DNA of 7,274 bases from Propionibacteriaceae bacterium (GTDB lineage: Bacteria > Actinomycetota > Actinomycetes > Propionibacteriales > Propionibacteriaceae), in NCBI GenBank assembly GCA_003158895.1, contig PMLO01000268.1, positions 10,100 to 17,373 of the forward strand, given 5' to 3'. This document shows positions 1-5,242 of the stretch, one piece after another. A program made the position numbers and the translations under genes. The notes beneath the pieces were generated by a model. The model had not been told where the DNA came from. It was given only the letters and a program-made list of their open reading frames with translations, and did no database searches. The stretch's first letter is position 1; the number at the start of each line of letters is the position of its first letter.

Positions 1-545
1 TCGGAGAAGCCGGCCGGAGAGACACCTAGCCCTCGGATGAGACGCGCCCACGCGTTGACCTGAGCAGTCGTCGTCGCGAGTACGACGACCTCGCGGGGCG
101 TGAAGCTGGCCGTGACCTCCACCAGCACCGCGTCGGGCAGCATCGGCGTCTCCGAGAGCGCCGCCGCGTACCGCGCGGCGAGACGCTCCAACTCGGTCAC
201 CGACGCGGGCCAGTCAGGCTCCGCTCCCCCGGCGAACCGGGCGACAGCCCGTACCTCGTCGTCGGTGAGCTGGTTGCGTTCCTTGCCCATCCCGTTGAGG
301 TCGATGCAGAACGGGCACCCCACGGCGAACGAGGCCACGAGCCGTACGACCTGGAGCAGTCTCTTGGTCAGGCGCCCGTCATGGTGGGCGACGAGCGACT
401 CCATGACGCCGAATCCCAGCGCCGCTTTGGGGTACCAGGCGAGGAGCCGGGCAGGCTCGAGCGCCTTCCCGACAGTCCGCTCAGCGACCGCCACCCCGAG
501 CCGTAGCAGGAGGTTGGGTCGACGTGGTGCGGGAATGACAGCCAT
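1..545 (-). CDS. AhpD/carboxymuconolactone decarboxylase-family protein, C-terminus cut off by the window
   Basis: The reading frame is open on the minus strand from ATG at 545 to the left edge (181 residues seen, stop not seen). The N-terminus reads MAVIPAPRRPNLLLRLGVAV. The protein is mostly helical and carries a CxxC pair at C77-P-F-C80 followed by I-D-L-N, in the position of the redox motif of the AhpD/CMD fold. Family members of this type act as thiol-dependent peroxidase or disulfide-reductase-like proteins, or are uncharacterised cytoplasmic proteins. The classical AhpD motif CxxCxxxH has His where this protein has Asn84, so peroxidase activity cannot be assumed. The start is supported by a GGAG-containing ribosome binding site in the 12 bases between the rarA stop and the ATG, which suggests co-transcription with rarA. 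Family assignment is fairly sure; substrate is unknown. Confidence 0.8.
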   Translation of the reverse strand, partial: MAVIPAPRRPNLLLRLGVAVAERTVGKALEPARLLAWYPKAALGFGVMESLVAHHDGRLTKRLLQVVRLVASFAVGCPFCIDLNGMGKERNQLTDDEVRAVARFAGGAEPDWPASVTELERLAARYAAALSETPMLPDAVLVEVTASFTPREVVVLATTTAQVNAWARLIRGLGVSPAGFS

Positions 546-557
546 GGTTTCTCCGGT

Positions 558-1925
558 CTAGTCGCGGTCGCGGCCGAGCAGGTTCTCGATCACGTCCAGT
601 CGTTCGGCGATCTGGGCCTCGTTGCCGTGGTCCGTGGGTCGGTAGTACTGCGCGCCGACGAGCTCATCGGGGAGGTACTGCTGAGCAGCCACGCCGTGGG
701 GCGCGTCGTGCGCGTACACGTAGGTCGTGCCATGTCCCAGCTTGGCCGCGCCCGGATAGTGGGCGTCTCGCAGGTGGGGGGGTACGAGCCCGATCCTGCC
801 CGCACGCAGGTCTGCCAGCGCGCCGTCGATCGCCATGACGACGGCATTCGACTTCGGCGCCGTCGCGGCGGCGATCGTGGCGTGCGCGAGGTTGATGCGC
901 GCCTCCGGCATGCCGATGAGCTGTACGGCCTGGGCCGCGGCCACACACGTCTGCAGGACTGACGGGGCGGCCATGCCGATGTCCTCGCTCGCGAGCACGA
1001 TGAGACGCCGCGCGATGAAGCGCGCGTCTTCGCCGGCCTCGATCATGCGCGCCAGGTAGTGCACCGCCGCCTGGACGTCGGAGCCGCGCACGCTCTTGAT
1101 GAAGGCGCTGATCACGTCGTAGTGCTGGTCGCCGTCGGCGTCGTAGCGAACAGTTGCCCGGTCGACGGCCTTGTCGACCTCGGCGATCGTGATCTCGGCG
1201 GTGTCCACCGCCGATGCCCCGGCCGCCGCCTCCTCGAGGTAGGTGAGGACGCGTCGCGCATCGCCTCCGGCAAGGCGCAGGATCTGCGCGCGAGCCTCGT
1301 CGGCGATCGTGTACGTGCCGTCGTCCGGGGTCCGCAGGCCTCGCTCATCGGTCAGCGCGCGATCGATGAGCGTCGACAGGTCGTCCGGCGTGAGCGACTC
1401 GAGGGTGAGAAGCAACGAGCGGGACAGCAACGGCGCGATCACCGAGAAGCTCGGATTCTCGGTCGTCGCCGCGATGAGCGTGATGAGGCGGTTCTCGACC
1501 GCCGGCAGCAGGACGTCCTGCTGCGCCTTGTTGAACCGGTGGACCTCGTCGACGAACAGCACCGTGGAGCGCCCGCGCGCGAGCTCCGCCTTGGCGGCGT
1601 CCAGCGCGGCGCGTACGTCCTTGACCCCGGCGGTCACCGCGCTCAACTCGACGAAGCGCGAACCACTGGTTCTCGAGACGACCGCGGCGATCGTGGTCTT
1701 GCCCACACCCGGCGGACCCCAGAGGAACACCGACATCGGCTGCCCCGACGCGAGCCGTCGCAGCGGCGAGCCGGCTCCGAGGAGATGCTGCTGCCCGACG
1801 ATCTCTTCGAGGGTCGTGGGACGCAGTCGTACGGCCAGCGGCGAGCTCGCGTGAACACCCCCCAGCGACCCGCCACGCCCTGTCGCGGGCGCCGCGGTGA
1901 ACTCCCCGAACAGGTCCTCCGTCAC
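558..1925 (-). CDS. rarA: Replication-associated recombination protein A (RarA/MgsA), AAA+ ATPase
   Basis: The gene encodes 455 residues from GTG at 1925. RarA is a cytoplasmic clamp-loader-like AAA+ ATPase that acts at stalled replication forks, working as a tetramer with single-stranded-DNA-binding protein. Seen in order: N-terminal LAVRLRPTTLEEIVGQQHLL (30-49), Walker A GPPGVGKT (70-77), Walker B LFVDE with D126-E127 followed by HRFNKAQQD, sensor 1 in AATTENPSF (N157), a likely arginine finger in LLSRS (R169), sensor 2 in GGDARRVL (224-225), and the family's C-terminal part with YDVISAFIKSVRGSD, ASEDIG and HYPGAAKLGHG. Length is normal for the family. The frame stays open upstream to a TTG at 2003, but the extra 26 residues do not look like RarA. 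MTEDLFGEF is typical of actinobacterial RarA starts, so GTG 1925 is chosen; ATG 1937 is the alternative. The AhpD-like gene follows 12 bases after the stop. Confidence 0.95.
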   Translation of the reverse strand: MTEDLFGEFTAAPATGRGGSLGGVHASSPLAVRLRPTTLEEIVGQQHLLGAGSPLRRLASGQPMSVFLWGPPGVGKTTIAAVVSRTSGSRFVELSAVTAGVKDVRAALDAAKAELARGRSTVLFVDEVHRFNKAQQDVLLPAVENRLITLIAATTENPSFSVIAPLLSRSLLLTLESLTPDDLSTLIDRALTDERGLRTPDDGTYTIADEARAQILRLAGGDARRVLTYLEEAAAGASAVDTAEITIAEVDKAVDRATVRYDADGDQHYDVISAFIKSVRGSDVQAAVHYLARMIEAGEDARFIARRLIVLASEDIGMAAPSVLQTCVAAAQAVQLIGMPEARINLAHATIAAATAPKSNAVVMAIDGALADLRAGRIGLVPPHLRDAHYPGAAKLGHGTTYVYAHDAPHGVAAQQYLPDELVGAQYYRPTDHGNEAQIAERLDVIENLLGRDRD

Positions 1926-1932
1926 ACGCCCG

Positions 1933-1938
1933 AGCATA
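1933..1938 (-). promoter_or_regulatory. Candidate -10 box for rarA, implying a leaderless transcript
   Basis: On the minus strand TATGCT fits the actinobacterial -10 pattern TANNNT and ends seven bases before the GTG chosen for rarA. Transcription would then start at or within a base or two of that GTG. No Shine-Dalgarno sequence stands in front of the GTG, which agrees with a leaderless message. No convincing -35 box is visible, so the call is weak. Confidence 0.3.
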
Positions 1939-1993
1939 GGGCGATGTACGTTCGTGGTACGGCCCACGATTCCCTCTGTGAGAACAACTTGTT

Positions 1994-1999
1994 TATTCT
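1994..1999 (+). promoter_or_regulatory. Candidate -10 box for mshB in an AT-rich island
   Basis: The spacer between rarA and mshB has an AT-rich island (about 1983-2003) that stands out in this GC-rich window. Within it TATTCT matches TANNNT and would start transcription near 2006, 18 bases before the mshB GTG, with no Shine-Dalgarno sequence between. An alternative is TTGTTT at 1989-1994 as a -35 box with a -10 box near 2012-2017, giving a leaderless mshB message. The island also holds the small palindrome AACAA-C-TTGTT (1983-1993), of unknown meaning. Confidence 0.3.
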
Positions 2000-2023
2000 T
2001 CAACGACGTGCTGATCTTGCCTC

Positions 2024-2920
2024 GTGACTGATCACCGACGCCTGCTCCTTGTCCACGCTCATCCCGACGACGAGTCGAGCTCCACGGGCGCCACGATCGC
2101 CCGCTACTGCGCCGAGGGCGCCACAGTCACGCTCGTCACGTGCACGCTCGGCGAGGAAGGTGAGATCGTCCCCGACGACCTCGCCCACCTCAGCCCGGGA
2201 TCCGGCCTCGCCACGCACCGGCTGGACGAGCTCCATGCCGCCGCTGCCGCGCTGGGACTCACCGACTACGTCCGGCTGGGTGGCGACGGTCGCTACCACG
2301 ACTCCGGAATGGCCCACGCCGAGGACGGCACCGCGACGGCCCGGGACGAGACCACCGACGCCGCGTTCTGGAACGCCGACCTGCTCGAGGCAGCGCTGAA
2401 CCTCGTGTCCATCATTCGTGATCGACGGCCCCAGGTCGTGGTCTCGTACGACACCTTCGGCATGTACGGGCATCCCGACCACGTGATGGCCCACCGCGTG
2501 ATGACGTACGCCTGCGTGCTGAGCGGCGTCCACGGCTACAGGCCGGAGCTCGGCAAACCCTGGACGGTCGCGAGGACGTTCTGGACGACCAACGGCTCGG
2601 ACGACATGCGGACGATGATGGCCACGGCCAAGGCGAAGGGCATCGAGAACCGATGGGGCGACTTCGACCTGGACGGTCCCCTGCCCCCGATGATCACGAA
2701 GAGCGAGGACGTCGACGTACGGATTCCGCTCGGGCCGTACCGGACGAACAAGGTCGCTGCCCTGACCGCGCACCACTCGCAGGTCGACATGGAGGATCCG
2801 TTCTGGAAGCTCATGACCGACATCGAGTCACTCGGCGAGTCGTTCCGGCTGGCCACGGGAGTCGCTCCGAGTGGCGGCACCGCGACCGACCTGTTCGAAG
2901 GACTCGACCTCGACCCCTGA
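2024..2920 (+). CDS. mshB: N-acetyl-1-D-myo-inositol-2-amino-2-deoxy-alpha-D-glucopyranoside deacetylase (MshB), mycothiol biosynthesis
   Basis: The 298-residue cytoplasmic zinc enzyme belongs to the PIG-L/LmbE deacetylases. MshB removes the acetyl group from GlcNAc-Ins to give GlcN-Ins, the second step proper of mycothiol synthesis, before MshC adds cysteine. Seen: AHPDDE with H13, D15 and D16 at the same numbers as in the mycobacterial enzyme (zinc ligands H13 and D16, general base D15), and Y148-G-H150-P-D-H153, matching the catalytic Tyr, His and third zinc ligand. The segment VTCTLGEEGEI (38-48) followed by LGG-G-RYHDSGM (85-96) matches MshB and not the paralogous amidase Mca, which has LTGGERGEI and a different next block. 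The loop before the second motif reads YDTFGMYGHPDH where the family usually has YDxNGGYGHPDH. The start is GTG, lying close to the divergent rarA promoter region. A divergent PIG-L deacetylase is the main alternative. Confidence 0.85.
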   Translation: MTDHRRLLLVHAHPDDESSSTGATIARYCAEGATVTLVTCTLGEEGEIVPDDLAHLSPGSGLATHRLDELHAAAAALGLTDYVRLGGDGRYHDSGMAHAEDGTATARDETTDAAFWNADLLEAALNLVSIIRDRRPQVVVSYDTFGMYGHPDHVMAHRVMTYACVLSGVHGYRPELGKPWTVARTFWTTNGSDDMRTMMATAKAKGIENRWGDFDLDGPLPPMITKSEDVDVRIPLGPYRTNKVAALTAHHSQVDMEDPFWKLMTDIESLGESFRLATGVAPSGGTATDLFEGLDLDP

Positions 2921-2941
2921 GCCCGCGTTGTCGGATCAGGG
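2915..2941 (+). terminator. Weak candidate terminator overlapping the mshB stop codon
   Basis: CCCTGA (2915-2920, including the stop codon) can pair with TCAGGG (2936-2941); two further G-C pairs are possible inside, around a loop of about nine bases. No T-rich tail follows. It may only attenuate read-through into padR. Confidence 0.25.
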
Positions 2942-2953
2942 TTACCTCAGGGT
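2936..2953 (+). promoter_or_regulatory. Direct repeat TCAGGGT-N4-TCAGGGT beside the padR -35 box
   Basis: Two identical heptamers TCAGGGT (2936-2942 and 2947-2953) repeat with an 11-base period, one helical turn, and abut the candidate -35 box of padR. The eighth base, T, is also shared. Spacing and position resemble binding boxes of OmpR/PhoB-family response regulators, whose dimers bind heptamer direct repeats with four-base spacers. Which regulator would bind, if any, cannot be told. Confidence 0.35.
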
Positions 2954-2981
2954 TGCATCGATAGGTCTTTCGATATATCGT
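2953..2981 (+). promoter_or_regulatory. Candidate padR promoter with palindromic operator CGATATATCG
   Basis: TTGCAT (2953-2958) and TATCGT (2976-2981) form a plausible -35/-10 pair with a 17-base spacer. The perfect 10-bp palindrome CGATATATCG (2971-2980) lies across the -10 box, and ATCGAT (2957-2962) lies next to the -35 box. PadR proteins typically bind AT-centred palindromes of this kind in their own promoters, so autorepression by the downstream PadR protein is the natural reading. A transcript would have a leader of about 50 bases. Confidence 0.45.
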
Positions 2982-3035
2982 TATCTCCAGTGAAGGTGCA
3001 GTGAGCACCTACGAACCAATTCCTGGAGGACTTAC

Positions 3036-3743
3036 ATGTTCCACACACACCATCATCGAGAGTGCGGTCCCGCTGAGCGCGGGCACCGCGACGAGAACCG
3101 CTCCGGCTTCGCCGCAGGCTTCGGCCCCGGCGGACGCTTCGGAGCCGGCCCGATGGGGCCTGGGGGCCCGATGGGTCCCGGCGGACCGTTCGGTCCGGGG
3201 GGTCCATTCGGACCCGGCGGCCCGATGGGCCATGGCCCGTTCGGCCCGAGGGGGCACTTCGGCCGGGGTCGCGCTCGCCGCGGCGACGTCCGTACCGCCA
3301 TCCTGCAGCTCCTCTCCGAGGAGCCGCGCAACGGCTACCAGATCATCTCCACACTGAACGAGCGCAGCGGCGGCGCCTGGCGGCCCAGCCCCGGGGCGGT
3401 CTACCCCGCCCTCAACCAGCTCGAGGACGAAGGCCTCATCGAGACCTTCGACAACGAGGGCTCCCGGGCGTTCCGGCTCACCAACGCGGGCCGAGAGGCT
3501 CCTGAGGTCCACGCGGACACCGCAAAGGTCTGGGACGACTGGGCCGACGAGGGCGCAGCTCGCGTCGATGCGGGCGCCATGTGGCGCACGTTCGGCGAGA
3601 TGAGCATGGCGCTCAAGCCGATCATGCTGTCCGGCGATCCCGAGCTCGTGACCAAGGCTGAGGCCATCCTGGCCGAGACGAAGCGTGCGCTGTACGGGCT
3701 GCTGGCCAGCGCTCCCGGCGAGGAGACCACGACCGCCGAGTGA
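3036..3743 (+). CDS. PadR-family transcriptional regulator with His-rich and Gly/Pro-repeat N-terminus
   Basis: The 235-residue protein has a well-placed ribosome binding site, GGAGGA (3025-3030), five bases before the ATG. Residues about 83-155 are the PadR winged helix: RRGDVRTAILQLLSEEPRNG, YQIISTLNERS, then WRPSPGAVYPALNQLEDEGLI and a wing ending in RAFRLTNAGRE. The C-terminal 155-225 should be the helical dimerisation part seen in two-domain PadR proteins. The N-terminus is unusual. It opens MFHTHHHREC, a cluster of His and one Cys that could bind metal, and residues 40-63 are four MGPGGP/FGPGGP hexapeptides, likely disordered. PadR proteins are cytoplasmic repressors, often released by small phenolic or lipophilic ligands and often next to a transporter they control. 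No transporter is adjacent here, so the target is unknown; its own promoter and the RHH/DUF4097 genes downstream are candidates. Confidence 0.9.
   Translation: MFHTHHHRECGPAERGHRDENRSGFAAGFGPGGRFGAGPMGPGGPMGPGGPFGPGGPFGPGGPMGHGPFGPRGHFGRGRARRGDVRTAILQLLSEEPRNGYQIISTLNERSGGAWRPSPGAVYPALNQLEDEGLIETFDNEGSRAFRLTNAGREAPEVHADTAKVWDDWADEGAARVDAGAMWRTFGEMSMALKPIMLSGDPELVTKAEAILAETKRALYGLLASAPGEETTTAE
3153..3236 (+). repeat. In-frame 18-bp tandem repeats coding for Gly/Pro hexapeptides
   Basis: Four 18-base units start at 3153, 3171, 3189 and 3207, coding for MGPGGP, MGPGGP, FGPGGP and FGPGGP, followed by a decayed unit (MGHGPF). The units differ at third positions and by ATG/TTC swaps. This fits an in-frame tandem expansion, so copy number may vary between strains without breaking the padR frame. 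Confidence 0.8.
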
Positions 3744-3757
3744 TCTCTGCTGACGCC

Positions 3758-3794
3758 CAATGGGCAGGTACCCCACAGGGGTGCCTGCCCGTTG
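3758..3794 (+). terminator. Strong stem-loop terminator after padR
   Basis: GGGCAGGTACCCC (3762-3774) pairs with GGGGTGCCTGCCC (3778-3790) across an ACA loop, with one U-G wobble. Four more base pairs (3758-3761 with 3791-3794, one of them a wobble) extend the stem to 17. No long T-run follows, as is common for actinobacterial terminators. It lies 14 bases after the padR stop and separates padR from the next transcription unit. Confidence 0.75.
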
Positions 3795-3810
3795 TGGTGT
3801 CACGAAGGCA

Positions 3811-3839
3811 TTGCATTGACGCCATGGTGATGTCATGAT
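3811..3839 (+). promoter_or_regulatory. Candidate promoter for the ribbon-helix-helix gene, leaderless
   Basis: TTGCAT (3811-3816, the same -35 hexamer as proposed for padR) and CATGAT (3834-3839) are 17 bases apart. This would put the transcription start at about 3846, the A of the ATG. No Shine-Dalgarno sequence precedes that ATG, which supports a leaderless message. The -10 box is only a 4/6 match to TATAAT. Confidence 0.35.
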
Positions 3840-3845
3840 GGCGTC
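3818..3845 (+). promoter_or_regulatory. Symmetric 28-bp operator-like inverted repeat abutting the start codon
   Basis: GACGCCAT (3818-3825) and its exact complement ATGGCGTC (3838-3845) flank an inner TGA-N2-TCA (3828-3835). In all, 22 of 28 positions obey dyad symmetry, and the six that do not are the three 2-base spacers. The repeat ends on the base before the ATG of the ribbon-helix-helix gene and covers its proposed -10 box. RHH proteins bind short inverted repeats in their own promoters, so autoregulation by the encoded protein is likely. Confidence 0.6.
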
Positions 3846-4310
3846 ATGCAGCTCAACTCTTATCTGTCAGCCGTCGCGTACGACCTCGACCGCGCCACGC
3901 AGCTCGCCGACGACGCCACACGAGATGTGGCCCGTCGCCTGGTGACGGTCCTCGAGCCGGGACTGCGCATGGCGATGGTCCAGCTCCTCAGCGACGCCGC
4001 CGCCCAGCTCACCTCTGAGCTGTCCGGCCCGGTCGTCACCATCCGCATGGACGGGCGCGAACCTGTCTGGCACGTCGTCTCTCCGGAGAGTCACGAGGGG
4101 TCCCACGCTCAGACCGACGCCGCCGGCGATGACGAAGGGACCGCGCGGGTGACCGTACGGCTGCCGGAGGTCGTGAAGCGTCGCGCCGAGAACCTCGCGC
4201 AGGCAGCCGGCCAGTCACTCAACACGTGGATAATCCACGCACTTCGCCGTGCGACCACCACCGACAAGACCCCCACCAGCTCCTCCCGCCGGATCACCGG
4301 TTGGGCCTGA
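3846..4310 (+). CDS. Ribbon-helix-helix (HicB-type C-terminal domain) DNA-binding protein, no HicA partner
   Basis: The 154-residue protein has two parts. Residues 1-60 (MQLNSYLSAVAYDLDRATQL onward) are predicted helical and contain LEPGLRMAMVQLLSDAAAQL, probably a dimerisation or partner-binding domain. Residues 60-80 include a possible strand pair (PVVTIRMDG, PVWHVV), followed by an acidic linker (82-98). Residues 99-136 form a ribbon-helix-helix: strand ARVTVRLP, helix VVKRRAENLAQAAG, turn SLN, helix TWIIHALRRA, as in the DNA-binding part of HicB antitoxins. The N-terminus lacks the usual HicB RNase-H-like fold and no HicA toxin gene lies on either side, so this is probably a regulator and not a toxin-antitoxin member. 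It is followed 13 bases later by the DUF4097 gene, surely in one transcript. From memory, similar RHH-DUF4097 pairs occur in Streptomyces genomes. Function unknown. Confidence 0.8.
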   Translation: MQLNSYLSAVAYDLDRATQLADDATRDVARRLVTVLEPGLRMAMVQLLSDAAAQLTSELSGPVVTIRMDGREPVWHVVSPESHEGSHAQTDAAGDDEGTARVTVRLPEVVKRRAENLAQAAGQSLNTWIIHALRRATTTDKTPTSSSRRITGWA

Positions 4311-4323
4311 GAGAGGACTCGCA

Positions 4324-5160
4324 ATGAGCACACTGACCCAGACGCACGCTGTTGAGTACGTCCTCGACGTCCTCCCCCACCTCCGCCTCACCAACCAAAA
4401 GGGCGACATCCACCTCTACCACGACGCCGAGCCCGGAGTCGTGAACCTGCGGCTGCACAGCCACCGACCTGTCTCGTTCGAGGACGTCGAGGCCGCCTCG
4501 GACGGTACGACGGTCACGGTCAACATCCCCCAGCTGAGCGAGACCGACTCGGGCTCGGGACTGTCCTTTCGGATCGCCGGCCTTTCACTGTTCGCCGGCT
4601 TCCGGGGAGCCACCGTCGATGTGGAGGCCCACGTGCCGCCCGGAGCGGAGATCGCGCTCGAGACGGGCTACGGCGACATCTCGGTCAGCGGGACCAGCGG
4701 AGACACCGCCGCCAAGACCGGCGCCGGCGATGTCAACATCCCGGATGCCGAGCGCGTGACGCTGCACTCCGGGGCGGGCAATGTCAGCGTCGGGCGGATC
4801 GGCGGAGGCACGCTGCGTACCGGCGCCGGTGACATCGGTATCGAGCGTTCCAGCGGAGAGACCGAGCTGAACTCAGGATCGGGCGATGTGACAGTCCTCG
4901 ACGCCGTCGGCACCTTGCGCATCCACACGGGGGCGGGAGACGTGAACGCCAGCCTCTCCGAAGGCCGCATCGAGGTGCGTAGCGGTATGGGCGACATCAT
5001 CGTCCGCGTACCGACCGGCATCGCCGTATGGCAGGACCTGACGACCGGCATGGGCGACGTCCGCAGCCGCATCACGCCCCTCGGCGAACCCGAGCCCGGT
5101 GAGCCGTTCCTCAGCGTCACCGCACGCAGCGGCGCGGGAGACGTGACGCTCACGCACTGA
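4324..5160 (+). CDS. DUF4097-family beta-repeat protein, apparently cytoplasmic
   Basis: The 278-residue protein starts at ATG 4324, with ribosome binding site GAGAGG (4311-4316) seven bases upstream and directly after the preceding stop codon. The frame is open upstream to 4249, but that part overlaps the RHH gene and is proline-rich shadow. Nine GxG(D/N)(I/V) motifs (Asp or Asn at 118, 136, 153, 170, 188, 206, 224, 245 and 273) recur every 17-18 residues, stretching to 21 and 28 at the end. This suggests a right-handed beta-solenoid with one short coil per repeat, as in DUF4097 'putative adhesin' proteins. The N-terminal 105 residues have no signal peptide or membrane segment; one hydrophobic stretch near 80-95 (FRIAGLSLFAGFRG) is too short and broken for a clear anchor. 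Family members in Firmicutes (YvlB/LiaX type) take part in envelope stress. The exact role here is unknown. Confidence 0.85.
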   Translation: MSTLTQTHAVEYVLDVLPHLRLTNQKGDIHLYHDAEPGVVNLRLHSHRPVSFEDVEAASDGTTVTVNIPQLSETDSGSGLSFRIAGLSLFAGFRGATVDVEAHVPPGAEIALETGYGDISVSGTSGDTAAKTGAGDVNIPDAERVTLHSGAGNVSVGRIGGGTLRTGAGDIGIERSSGETELNSGSGDVTVLDAVGTLRIHTGAGDVNASLSEGRIEVRSGMGDIIVRVPTGIAVWQDLTTGMGDVRSRITPLGEPEPGEPFLSVTARSGAGDVTLTH

Positions 5161-5177
5161 ACGACGATCCCATGCCC

Positions 5178-5199
5178 CAGCACCCCCGACGGTGGGCTG
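5178..5199 (+). terminator. Weak stem-loop after the DUF4097 gene
   Basis: CAGC (5178-5181) pairs with GCTG (5196-5199), and further C-G pairs inside need a one-base bulge and one mismatch. It lies 17 bases after the stop codon, the right place for a terminator, but has no T-run and is much weaker than the structure further on at 5243-5342. Confidence 0.2.
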
Positions 5200-5242
5200 A
5201 CCTCTGCGGCGACGTGGAGATGGTGTGGGGCCGGGCCCAGCC

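Noticed and set aside
1981..1994. Possible LexA/SOS box (GAAC...TGTT) in the rarA-mshB spacer
   Set aside because: The actinobacterial SOS box needs GAAC-N4-GTTC; here the second half is TTGTT with the wrong spacing, leaving only an AACAA-C-TTGTT palindrome.
1059..2027. Long plus-strand open frame antisense to rarA (322 codons)
   Set aside because: The translation is an Arg/Asp/Val-rich shadow with no recognisable domain; rarA on the other strand is certain.
3009..3836. Long minus-strand open frame antisense to padR (275 codons)
   Set aside because: Composition is that of a complementary-strand shadow, and it crosses the padR terminator and promoter region; padR has a proper ribosome binding site and a clear domain.
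3846..4310. HicAB toxin-antitoxin locus
   Set aside because: Only the ribbon-helix-helix part resembles HicB. No HicA-like small basic protein is coded up- or downstream on either strand, and the N-terminal domain is not HicB-like.
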